A stretch of 22,782 bases of DNA from contig CAYGRM010000062.1 of assembly GCA_964352225.1 (NCBI GenBank), forward strand, positions 1-22,782, in the 5' to 3' direction. Origin of the DNA: CAJQQY01 sp964352225. Its GTDB lineage: Bacteria > Bacteroidota > Bacteroidia > Chitinophagales > Saprospiraceae. Position numbers and translations under genes: made by a program. The notes under the pieces are model-generated. The model was not told where the DNA came from. It worked only from the letters and a program-made list of their open reading frames with translations, and did not search any database. The stretch's first letter is position 1. Every line of letters begins with the position of its first letter. Positions 4,355 through 12,388 of the stretch are shown here, piece after piece.

Positions 4355-6904
4355 ATGGCAAATGATGGAAAAATTATTCCGGTAAATATTGAGGATGAAA
4401 TGAAATCAGCATACATTGATTATTCAATGTCTGTAATCGTTTCAAGAGCCTTGCCTGATGTAAGAGATGGTTTAAAGCCGGTTCATAGAAGGGTACTTTT
4501 TGGAATGACTGAATTAGGTCTTTCTTACAATAAAGCTCATAAAAAATCCGCTCGTATTGTAGGGGAGGTTTTAGGAAAATATCACCCTCATGGTGATACC
4601 TCTGTTTATGACGCAATGGTTCGGATGGCTCAAAGTTGGTCGCTAAGATATCCACTAGTAGATGGACAAGGAAACTTTGGCTCGATGGATGGTGATAGTC
4701 CAGCAGCAATGAGATATACCGAAGCTCGGTTAAAAAGGATTAGCGATGAAATGCTAGCTGATCTAAATAAGGAAACTGTTGATTTTCAATTAAACTTTGA
4801 CGACACACTAAAAGAACCAACTGTTTTACCTACCAAAGTCCCCAACCTTTTAATTAATGGAGCTTCTGGGATCGCAGTAGGGATGGCTACAAATATGTTG
4901 CCGCACAACTTAACAGAAGTTATCAATGGAACCATTGCCACTCTCGAGAATCCAGAAATTACCATAGAAGAATTAATGCAGCATATTACTGCTCCAGATT
5001 TTCCTACCGGAGGAATGATTTATGGATATAATGGAGTTCGTGAAGCCTTCCATACTGGAAGAGGAAGGGTAATTGTCAGAGGAAAAGCAGATATTCAAAC
5101 TAGTAAAAGTGGAAAAGAAACAATTATCATCTCTGAGATCCCTTATCAAGTAAATAAGGCTTCACTAGTTATGAAAATTGCTGACTTAGTTAATAATAAA
5201 AAAGTGGTAGGGATTAGTGATGTTCGTGATGAGTCAGACCGTACAGGAATGAGGATTGTGGTGGAAGTAAAACGGGATGCTATGGCAAATGTCATTTTAA
5301 GTCAATTATTTAAGTACACTCCTTTACAATCCTCTTTTGGTGTCAACAATATTGCATTAGTCAAAGGGCGACCGATGTTATTGAATGTGAAGGATATGCT
5401 TGAAGAGTTTATCGAATTTAGAATTGAGGTGATTGTTCGAAGAACTCAATTTGAATTGCGAAAAGCGGAAGAGAGAGCTCACATTTTAGAAGGATTATTG
5501 ATTGCCATTGACAATTTAGATGAAGTAATCAAATTGATTCGTGCTTCAAAAACTGTAGAAGACGCAAAGAATGGCTTAATGGAAAGATTTGAATTAAGTG
5601 AAATTCAAGCCAAGGCCATTTTGGAAATGCGACTTCAGAAGTTAACTGGACTTGAAAGAGATAAAGTTAGAGCTGAGTATGATGAATTAATTAAAACTAT
5701 TGCTAACTTAAAAGAAATCTTGGCTAGCGTTGACTTGCAAAAAGTAATCGTCAAAGAAGAGTTAGAAGATATTAAGGAAAGATATGGAGATGAAAGAAAA
5801 ACTGAAATTAATTTCCAAGGAGATGGCGAGATTAATATAGAAGATCTTATTGCTGATGAAGAAGTAATCATTACCATTTCTCACTTAGGATACATAAAGC
5901 GAACCAAATCCTCTGAATATAGAAAACAAGGACGTGGAGGAAGAGGTTCAAGAGGATCTAAAACTAGAGATGAAGATTATATTGAACATGTGTTTGTAGC
6001 AACCACACACAATTACTTGTTGTTGTTTACAGAAAATGGACAATGTCATTGGTTAAGAGTTTATGAAATTCCGGAAGCTACGAAAACATCTAGTGGAAGA
6101 GTTATCCAAAACCTTCTTTCAATTCCTAAGGAAGATAAAGTTAAAGCATATATAAAAATCACCGATCTTAATGATGAAGAGTTCATTAATAACAACTATA
6201 TCGTTTTTGGAACTCGAAAAGGTATTATAAAGAAAACACAAGTTGAAGCCTTCTCTCGACCAAGAGCTAATGGAATCAATGCAATTACCATTAATGAAGG
6301 AGATTCTTTGTTAGAAGCAAAATTAACTAATGGAAACTCTGAGATATTGATGGCTATTAAAAGTGGTCGTGCCATCCGATTTAATGAGACAAAGGTTCGT
6401 CCTATGGGACGATCTGCTGCAGGTGTCAGAGGGATCACCCTTGCTGATGAAAATGATGAAATGGTTGGCTTAATCTGTATTGATATTGAAGATAAAGAAA
6501 CAACTATCATGGTAGTTTCTGAAAAAGGAAATGGTAAACGAACGGAACTTGAAGACTACAGAGTGACTAACCGTGGTGGAAAAGGAGTAAAAACGATCCA
6601 AGTTACTGATAAAACAGGGGCTCTGATTGCTCTTAAAGCAGTAAAGGATGAGGACGACTTAATTATTACTAGTAAAGAGGGGATTATGATCAGAATAGGG
6701 GTAAATGAAATCAGAGTTATGGGACGAGCTACCCAAGGTGTTAGAGTGATTCGATTAGATGATGATGATGCAATTGCAGATGTTGCTGTGATTACAGAAT
6801 CAGATGATGAAGAAATAGAAGTAACCGAATCAACCGAGGTTGAGGAAGCAAATGAACAGGAAAGTGAATCAAATGAAGAGGGTAGTGGTGATGAAGAAGA
6901 ATAA
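4355..6904 (+). CDS. gyrA: DNA gyrase subunit A
   Basis: The 849-residue GyrA forms an A2B2 enzyme with GyrB and introduces negative supercoils using ATP. DYSMSVIVSRALPDVRDG (22-39) opens the winged-helix domain. Catalytic Tyr121 lies in AAMRYTEARL and would form the 5'-phosphotyrosyl bond. The C-terminal beta-pinwheel carries the GyrA box QGRGGRG (525-531), which separates gyrase from topoisomerase IV ParC. The quinolone region reads GDTSVYD (80-86): Thr82 stands where E. coli has Ser83, and Asp86 matches Asp87; Thr here is native in several bacteria and is not itself evidence of resistance. The tail (about 810-849) is very acidic. The ATG follows an A-rich leader without Shine-Dalgarno. A TPR-protein gene follows 166 bases downstream. 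Confidence 0.99.
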   Translation: MANDGKIIPVNIEDEMKSAYIDYSMSVIVSRALPDVRDGLKPVHRRVLFGMTELGLSYNKAHKKSARIVGEVLGKYHPHGDTSVYDAMVRMAQSWSLRYPLVDGQGNFGSMDGDSPAAMRYTEARLKRISDEMLADLNKETVDFQLNFDDTLKEPTVLPTKVPNLLINGASGIAVGMATNMLPHNLTEVINGTIATLENPEITIEELMQHITAPDFPTGGMIYGYNGVREAFHTGRGRVIVRGKADIQTSKSGKETIIISEIPYQVNKASLVMKIADLVNNKKVVGISDVRDESDRTGMRIVVEVKRDAMANVILSQLFKYTPLQSSFGVNNIALVKGRPMLLNVKDMLEEFIEFRIEVIVRRTQFELRKAEERAHILEGLLIAIDNLDEVIKLIRASKTVEDAKNGLMERFELSEIQAKAILEMRLQKLTGLERDKVRAEYDELIKTIANLKEILASVDLQKVIVKEELEDIKERYGDERKTEINFQGDGEINIEDLIADEEVIITISHLGYIKRTKSSEYRKQGRGGRGSRGSKTRDEDYIEHVFVATTHNYLLLFTENGQCHWLRVYEIPEATKTSSGRVIQNLLSIPKEDKVKAYIKITDLNDEEFINNNYIVFGTRKGIIKKTQVEAFSRPRANGINAITINEGDSLLEAKLTNGNSEILMAIKSGRAIRFNETKVRPMGRSAAGVRGITLADENDEMVGLICIDIEDKETTIMVVSEKGNGKRTELEDYRVTNRGGKGVKTIQVTDKTGALIALKAVKDEDDLIITSKEGIMIRIGVNEIRVMGRATQGVRVIRLDDDDAIADVAVITESDDEEIEVTESTEVEEANEQESESNEEGSGDEEE

Positions 6905-7070
6905 TCTTAACAGAGTTTAACAATTAAAACCATTTTTTAACTTATTCTAAAATGTCTCTTGCTGCTTTTATAACGTCTTAATAATAAGTTGTCAAAAAAT
7001 AATAATCCAACTTTTTCACGCGTTTGCACAAGTGAATATATTTAATCAATAAATTATTAAAACTGAAGAA

Positions 7071-8393
7071 ATGAAAAAAACATTCCTTTTTTTACTTACA
7101 TTTTTAGTGATAGGAGCTAGTTCAATTCAAGCTCAAGACACGAAAGCAATCAAAAAAGCAATCAAATCCTCCTCGAAGGCACTAAAAAAATATAAAACAG
7201 ATCCATCCAATACCAGTAAATTAGAAGAAGCTCAGCAAGCTTTGGAAGATGCCATGAAAATGGAAGGAGCGGATAATATGCCTGAAACTTGGAACGCTAA
7301 AGCTGCTATTTACCAATTCATTGCCGAAAATGAATTAAATACTCGCCGTGGTTTAGAATTAGATGCGCAAGCTAAAAGCGGTGATCTAACTCAACCTGTA
7401 GCGGTCGAATACACTTTTGCTAGTCCTGATGCGCCCAGAATTGCTTATGAAGCACATCTTAAATCTCTAGATTTAACTGAAAAGAGTAGTGGGAAATCAA
7501 AAATTATTAAAGAATTAGAAATCACTACTAGACAACTAAACGATATAGGTTTATATTCTTATGAGAATAAAGATTATCAAAGTGCTTACAAATTATTCAA
7601 TGCCTTAGTTGCTGCGAATGAAGTTGTAAAAAGCAACGGTGGTAAACCTTTATTGGATGATGATGAGAAGGTAGAGAACATGACTTTTTATGCTGGACTT
7701 GCTGCTCAATATGCTGGAATGGATGCTGAGTCAATTGTGATTTTCAAAAAATTACATGGGCAAGGAAGTAAAAAAATCGAAGTTTATGATGCATTATTTA
7801 AAGCAAATATTGGAAAAAATGATGCAGTCGCTCTTAAATACTTAGAAGAGGGTAGAGCTATTGATCCTGAAAATATAAATCTTTTATTTACTGAAATAAA
7901 TTATTATTTGAAAAAAGGTCAATACGATGTTCTTGAAGGGAAATTGCAAGAAGCAATGGATAAAGAACCAGAAAATGCAAGCTTAAGAGCTGTTATGGGT
8001 AATGTCTATAATGACTTCTACAAAAAAGAGGAAGATACAGCAAAGGCTAAGGAGTATTTTGATAAAGCGGAAGATTATTATAAGCAAGCTTTAGAAATCA
8101 ATGATGAAAGTTTTGAAGCATTGTATAGCCTTGGAGAATTAAATTATAACCGTGCTGCTGGCTTAGTTTTAAAATACAATAATCTACCATTGACTGCTAC
8201 ACAAAGGGATGCTGATGCTCTTAAGGCTGAATACCAAAATGCCTTTGACAAAGCTTTACCTTATTTCTTAAAAGCAGATGATTTAAATGACCAAGATTTC
8301 AATACAATCTTAGCGTTAAAAGAGATTTATGCTAAGAAAGATGATTTTACAAACTCTAATAAGTACAAAGCAAGATTAGAAGCAATGAAATAA
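7071..8393 (+). CDS. Periplasmic tetratricopeptide-repeat protein
   Basis: A 440-residue protein with a signal peptide (MKKTFLFLLTFLVIGA, cleavage near IQA-QD at 21-23). It is followed by Lys-rich helix (KAIKKAIKSSSKALKKYK) and helical repeats. The clearest TPR-like units are at about 260-385, with motifs such as EGRAIDPENINLLFTEINYYLKKGQY and AEDYYKQALEINDESFEALYSLGEL. TPRs are protein-binding scaffolds, so no enzymatic activity is expected and the partner is unknown. There is no lipobox, so it is probably soluble in the periplasm. It follows gyrA by 166 bases without an obvious terminator between, so it may be co-transcribed or have its own promoter. A strong terminator follows it. Confidence 0.88.
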   Translation: MKKTFLFLLTFLVIGASSIQAQDTKAIKKAIKSSSKALKKYKTDPSNTSKLEEAQQALEDAMKMEGADNMPETWNAKAAIYQFIAENELNTRRGLELDAQAKSGDLTQPVAVEYTFASPDAPRIAYEAHLKSLDLTEKSSGKSKIIKELEITTRQLNDIGLYSYENKDYQSAYKLFNALVAANEVVKSNGGKPLLDDDEKVENMTFYAGLAAQYAGMDAESIVIFKKLHGQGSKKIEVYDALFKANIGKNDAVALKYLEEGRAIDPENINLLFTEINYYLKKGQYDVLEGKLQEAMDKEPENASLRAVMGNVYNDFYKKEEDTAKAKEYFDKAEDYYKQALEINDESFEALYSLGELNYNRAAGLVLKYNNLPLTATQRDADALKAEYQNAFDKALPYFLKADDLNDQDFNTILALKEIYAKKDDFTNSNKYKARLEAMK

Positions 8394-8415
8394 TTTTCAT
8401 TCAAAGAATTATTTT

Positions 8416-8453
8416 AAAAACGATCCTGCGGAATTTCTGCAGGATCGTTTTTT
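8416..8453. terminator. Bidirectional terminator between TPR gene and exonuclease gene
   Basis: AAAAACGATCCTGC (8416-8429) and GCAGGATCGTTTTT (8439-8452) form a perfect 14-bp stem, extended by a G-U and a G-C pair to an AATTT loop. T-rich tails occur on both strands, so it can end the plus-strand TPR transcript and the minus-strand engB operon. Confidence 0.92.
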
Positions 8454-8544
8454 GTTTTTGTAGTCTGTTGGCAACGGACGATACAAAAAATCCGATAATT
8501 AATATTATGTTAAGTATTTACTTTATTAAAGGCACCCTATTTAG

Positions 8545-9096
8545 CTAAGCTCCACCAAAATACCATGCATCAATGTGCTTTAAGAATATTTTAGTTAAAT
8601 TTTCAGCATCTGAAATCCCCCTATGATGTATTCCATCAAAATCAAATCCTTCTCGTTCAACAGCTGATTTCAAACCAATAGGTTTCTTCAAATCCCTGAT
8701 TTTTTGATATTGTTTTCTTAAATCAATATGGTGTTCACACCAATCGTCATCCAACTGATGCAAGGCACAATCTCGCTCAAAAATGATTTTATCAAAATTC
8801 CCCCATGAACAAAGAAAATAATCTTCGTCATACATATTTCCCCAATCTTTAAACTCTTCAATTACAATTGGAAAAGTTTTAGCTCGATTGACATCTTTTT
8901 GTGTAATTGAAGTTAATTGCTTACAAAATGGAGATAAGAATGGATGCAAAACGGGTTTAACAAAGCGATTATAACTTCCAAGCTCTTCGCCAAATCGATT
9001 CAACAAAATGGCTCCAATTTCAATCGTTTCTTGCTCTCTATCCATGGTATTACCCTCCCAACATGTTGCCTCTAAATCGTATATGATATAATTCAC
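8545..9096 (-). CDS. DEDDh-family 3'-5' exonuclease (ERI-1/KapD-like)
   Basis: At 183 residues it is a single RNase H-fold exonuclease domain. The DEDDh catalytic set is visible: Asp7 and Glu9 in YDLEATCW, Asp102 in WGNFDK, and His158 and Asp163 in HHRGISDAEN. Together they bind two divalent metals. QLTSITQKDV (60-69) and the LK-x-AVEREG segment (142-150) are typical of the ERI-1/3'hExo/KapD branch rather than DnaQ. That branch acts on RNA 3' ends, but the substrate here is unknown. No other domain is present, so it is not a polymerase proofreading subunit fused to anything. It starts 23 bases after the channel gene and is the last gene of the minus-strand operon. Confidence 0.86.
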   Translation of the reverse strand: MNYIIYDLEATCWEGNTMDREQETIEIGAILLNRFGEELGSYNRFVKPVLHPFLSPFCKQLTSITQKDVNRAKTFPIVIEEFKDWGNMYDEDYFLCSWGNFDKIIFERDCALHQLDDDWCEHHIDLRKQYQKIRDLKKPIGLKSAVEREGFDFDGIHHRGISDAENLTKIFLKHIDAWYFGGA

Positions 9097-9119
9097 AATT
9101 ATTAATTTTTACAGATCCC

Positions 9120-9917
9120 CTACCCTTTTTCTTTTAATATTTTTTTTAACTCCGCAATCTCGTCGTATAATCCATCAATCTTTTTTTCTAGATCCTGATT
9201 ATTATCCATTGTCATTTCATCTACAAAAATGGCATTGGCTAAAGACATTCCAAATATTCCTCCAATTAAGACTATTAGAACGAAATAAAATCTTGTTAGT
9301 CCAGCTATTAAATAACTGTCAGGATAATCGCCCAATATTGAAGCTGGAATTTCATTCCAGCCTTCTACTGTAAACAATTGAAAAATGGAATATGCTGCTA
9401 TCCCTGGATTGCCAAAATACTCAGGTGCTATTTCTCCAAAAAAATGACAGGTGAAAAGAGCAAACATAAAGTTTAAAAATGCTAATGCTATGATCACAAA
9501 AACTGAAGCTTTTAATGCTCTCCCAAGACCAGCTATGATCATAGAGATTCTAGGTACAAATTTCATCAATTTTACCAGCCTGATCATTCTAAACAATCTC
9601 AGAACTTTTAAGATTCCATAATCATGTGCAACAAAGAATGGAACGAAAGTCATCAACGAAGGCAGACTTAAAATCACTATTATAAAATCAAATAGATTCC
9701 AATTATCTGCAAAATATGCCCTTGATTTATAAGTTCTTAGCTTTACTGTTGCCTCAATAACAAAAAGTAAAATAAAAAAATGATCAATATTAACTAGAAT
9801 CCTGTTGAGGTATTCATTATTATGAATATCTGGAAAATACAGAAGGCAAATAATGATAGCATTTATAACAATTGCAATCATCATATTTTTCTCAGATAGA
9901 AAAAATTTCTTAAGCAT
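9120..9917 (-). CDS. Voltage-gated-like cation channel (single six-TM domain)
   Basis: At 265 residues this has the size of a bacterial NaChBac-type channel, a homotetramer in the inner membrane. S1 to S3 lie within about 12-97. S4 (about 101-122) carries a basic residue every third position: Lys104, Arg107, Arg110, Arg113, Lys116, Lys119. S5 is about 135-160, and the pore helix is followed by filter TVEGWNE (183-189). S6 is about 207-232. The tail (about 240-263) has heptad Leu/Ile spacing, fitting the C-terminal coiled-coil that holds tetramers together. Sodium-selective relatives have TLESW; Gly in place of Ser here recalls the calcium-selective Meiothermus channel CavMr. Ion selectivity is therefore open. 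It sits 58 bases behind the acyltransferase gene. Confidence 0.9.
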   Translation of the reverse strand: MLKKFFLSEKNMMIAIVINAIIICLLYFPDIHNNEYLNRILVNIDHFFILLFVIEATVKLRTYKSRAYFADNWNLFDFIIVILSLPSLMTFVPFFVAHDYGILKVLRLFRMIRLVKLMKFVPRISMIIAGLGRALKASVFVIIALAFLNFMFALFTCHFFGEIAPEYFGNPGIAAYSIFQLFTVEGWNEIPASILGDYPDSYLIAGLTRFYFVLIVLIGGIFGMSLANAIFVDEMTMDNNQDLEKKIDGLYDEIAELKKILKEKG

Positions 9918-9975
9918 TTTAAATTCTAATTAACTTACTGTAAAGTATTGGTATTCAGATGGTTAGAGTTTTTAG

Positions 9976-11676
9976 CTAGCTTTGCAACTCTTCTAATTTA
10001 AATGTTTTCCATTTGATAGCATTTTCAAAACCATAATTATCAAGTCGATTATGATAAAAGAATAATACCTTAAAATCTTCGCTAATAATTAACCCTTTTT
10101 TATTAAATTTTAATGGCATTAATGCATGATATGATCCTAATTTTTTAATCCCTTCTCGGATCAAATCTTCTGTTTCCCAAGAGATTTCATTTGTTAATAA
10201 AATCTCCCCATTTTTTTCCATTTCAAATAAAACTTCTCGGAGTTTATCCGTAGCATTTTTCAATTCACTCAAGGGGAAAATATAATCTTCTGGAGGCAAT
10301 CTTAAAATACCATAAATATCCAAATTTGGGTTTTGAGCAAGCAACATATTGAAGGCCACATATGCTATCAAGTGACTGCTTAGGACTAAATTATCCTTAT
10401 AATATCTGTCGAGGATTTTACTTCCTAATCTTCTTGTATATTCATTTTCTCTCTGCCTGTCCTCAACGACTTTTCCATTTGTATAAAAATATTCTTTCAG
10501 GTCTACGGACTTATCTTGAAAATCAAAGCTATTCCCTTTTTTATCCACAAAATTTCCTAAAACATCCATAGGCTTTCCAAGCGTCAAATTAATGTCAGAG
10601 CTTTGGGAAAAGGTATCCCAAATAAACTTCATAGTTTTTCTTAGGCTGTAACTTTCATCTCTTGAAGCCTTAAAATACATTTCCTTTCCAGTATTTTTGA
10701 GATGATTCTCTATTAGAAATTTACCCTCCAAAACAAAATGATAACTTAAAATGACAGGTACGATAAATATCTTTTCTTCTTTTCCATTTTGGTAATTACT
10801 CCTTTGTGCCTCGACTGCTGTTCCCATCATTCCTAATTTAAATTTATTTTCCATAGCCCCCGATCTTGATCGAGTTCCTCCTGGGAAAAATAAACTACTT
10901 GTGCCACGTTCTAAAGACTGTTTAGACATAACTTTAAGTGTCTCCAAATAAATAGGATTTTTCTTTCTACGATCAATTCGATACGCACCTAATCGATTCA
11001 TAAAATAAGCAGTATAGCCAGTATTATAAAGATTTAACCCCGCGCCAAATGAGCAAAAAGGAACTCCTACTATTTGATCCATAATATATCCTATCAAAAT
11101 AGAATCTAAATTACTAAAATGAGTAGGAACATATACCACCGTCCCAATTTTAGAAAGTTCACGAACTTCCTCAGCTGCTCCATATACTTTTAACTTGTCT
11201 GCCAACTGATGCGTACTCCCCCATAATCTTCTAAGATTACGACTGGAAGCAGTTTTCAGCAATCGACCAAAAAATATTCTTAAAAATTTTCTTGCAAATT
11301 TAAATGTCCCCTCATTAAAGGTAGCTACGATCTCCTCAGAGTATAGGTGTATTATCTTTTTTAAGATTTTTAAATTTGCTTCTTTACTTTCTTCTTCTTC
11401 ATTATCTAAAATTAGCTTGCGACTAATTTTTCCCCAAAATACTTTCTCATTGGGAGGATCAACTTTCCAAGGTTCTTCCTTTATCCTAATCCGCTCGCTG
11501 TAGATCGTTTTTGCAATAAGTTTACTTATTTCATCATTCGATTTATTTTTATATCGGTCAAAAACTTCTTGATTGATCGCTTCGATAAAGTTAGCTCGAT
11601 CAGCATGAAGCTTATGAATATTCCAATCCTTGATATTTGGAAAGACATGTGGAAATGGCCCTTTATTTTTAATCAT
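9976..11676 (-). CDS. Glycerol-3-phosphate / lysophospholipid acyltransferase-like protein (PlsB/PlsC fold)
   Basis: A 566-residue protein with the LPLAT acyltransferase core in its middle. Block I is HFSNLD (186-191), the catalytic HX4D. Block II is GAYRIDRR (230-237), block III FFPGGTRSRSG (263-273), and block IV VPVILSYH (about 306-313). Such enzymes transfer an acyl chain to glycerol-3-phosphate or a related acceptor at the membrane. The long flanks, including a helical N-terminus and a C-terminal region, resemble PlsB/DHAPAT-type proteins more than short PlsC. Block III has Gly266 where FPEGTRS enzymes have Glu, a residue linked to acceptor binding, so the acceptor could differ. The ATG comes 2 bases after the engB stop, implying translational coupling. 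Confidence 0.82.
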   Translation of the reverse strand: MIKNKGPFPHVFPNIKDWNIHKLHADRANFIEAINQEVFDRYKNKSNDEISKLIAKTIYSERIRIKEEPWKVDPPNEKVFWGKISRKLILDNEEEESKEANLKILKKIIHLYSEEIVATFNEGTFKFARKFLRIFFGRLLKTASSRNLRRLWGSTHQLADKLKVYGAAEEVRELSKIGTVVYVPTHFSNLDSILIGYIMDQIVGVPFCSFGAGLNLYNTGYTAYFMNRLGAYRIDRRKKNPIYLETLKVMSKQSLERGTSSLFFPGGTRSRSGAMENKFKLGMMGTAVEAQRSNYQNGKEEKIFIVPVILSYHFVLEGKFLIENHLKNTGKEMYFKASRDESYSLRKTMKFIWDTFSQSSDINLTLGKPMDVLGNFVDKKGNSFDFQDKSVDLKEYFYTNGKVVEDRQRENEYTRRLGSKILDRYYKDNLVLSSHLIAYVAFNMLLAQNPNLDIYGILRLPPEDYIFPLSELKNATDKLREVLFEMEKNGEILLTNEISWETEDLIREGIKKLGSYHALMPLKFNKKGLIISEDFKVLFFYHNRLDNYGFENAIKWKTFKLEELQS

Positions 11677-11678
11677 AA

Positions 11679-12287
11679 TTAGAATTGTTCATTCAAGTCT
11701 TCAATAAAATTCAGTATTTCCTCTTGACCAGTTTTATCATTCGAAGATGAGATAAATTGCTGAGGAAGGTCATTCCAATACTTGAGGAGTTCATCTTGGA
11801 TTGCTTTGATATTTTTATTTCTGCCTTCCTCTCCCCCTCTTATTCTATCTACTTTAGTATAAACAATTACAAATGGAATGTGCATTTCTCCTAACCAATT
11901 AATAAATTCCATATCAATGTTCTGTGGTGGAATATATGCATCAAGCAATACAAATGCACACATTAAATTGGTTCTATTTTGCAAAAAATTTGCAATCATT
12001 TTTTCCCAAGCAGCACGTTTTGTTTTGGATATTTTGGCATATCCATATCCTGGCAAATCTACCAAATTCCACGTCCCGTTAATTTGAAAGTAATTTAAAG
12101 TTTGGGTTTTTCCTGGAGTATTTGATACTTTCGCTAATCCTTTTTTACCAGTCAGCATATTTATCAAGGACGATTTCCCAACATTGGATCTTCCAATAAA
12201 TGCGTATTCTGGAAATTGTGGCTTAGGGCATTGATTCAAACTAGGATAACTCCCTGTAAATTCAGCATATTTGATTTCTAAACTCAT
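11679..12287 (-). CDS. engB: Ribosome-biogenesis GTPase EngB (YihA/YsxC)
   Basis: This 202-residue GTPase has the normal EngB length. G1 is GRSNVGKSS (32-40), the switch I region NTPGKTQTLN (56-65), G3 DLPGYGYAK (77-85), and G4 TKVD (144-147). The G5-like SSSND is near 180. EngB assists late assembly of the large ribosomal subunit and is usually essential. It heads the minus-strand operon, with a consensus TTTG-N19-TACATTTG promoter whose -7 element lies 18 bases from the start codon, leaving a very short leader. It is divergent from crtY. Confidence 0.97.
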   Translation of the reverse strand: MSLEIKYAEFTGSYPSLNQCPKPQFPEYAFIGRSNVGKSSLINMLTGKKGLAKVSNTPGKTQTLNYFQINGTWNLVDLPGYGYAKISKTKRAAWEKMIANFLQNRTNLMCAFVLLDAYIPPQNIDMEFINWLGEMHIPFVIVYTKVDRIRGGEEGRNKNIKAIQDELLKYWNDLPQQFISSSNDKTGQEEILNFIEDLNEQF

Positions 12288-12304
12288 GACAGTCTTAATT
12301 TCTA

Positions 12305-12335
12305 CAAATGTAAAAAAGGGTAATTAAATCCCAAA
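12305..12335 (-). promoter_or_regulatory. engB operon promoter
   Basis: On the minus strand this reads TTTG (complement of 12332-12335), 19 bases, TACATTTG (complement of 12305-12312), a full match to the Bacteroidota promoter consensus. A second exact -7 element, TATCTTTG, lies further upstream (complement of 12349-12356) but lacks a clear -33. Confidence 0.75.
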
Positions 12336-12359
12336 ATTAATCAACATTCAAAGATATCC

Positions 12360-12367
12360 TATGTTTA
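12360..12367 (+). promoter_or_regulatory. Possible -7 element for crtY
   Basis: TATGTTTA matches seven of eight TAnnTTTG positions and lies 21 bases before the GTG start. No -33 element is evident. Confidence 0.3.
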
Positions 12368-12388
12368 ATCTAACTAAGTAGCTATTAA

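Noticed and set aside
4432..4720. Quinolone-resistance mutation in gyrA
   Set aside because: Thr at the Ser83-equivalent is native in several bacteria and the Asp87-equivalent is unchanged; the sequence alone does not support resistance.
4374..6510. Antisense open frames inside gyrA
   Set aside because: They mirror the codon pattern of gyrA, have no recognisable domain and lie wholly within a certain gene. The same holds for antisense or shifted frames in msrB, crtY, susC, susD, the symporter and the phosphoesterase genes.
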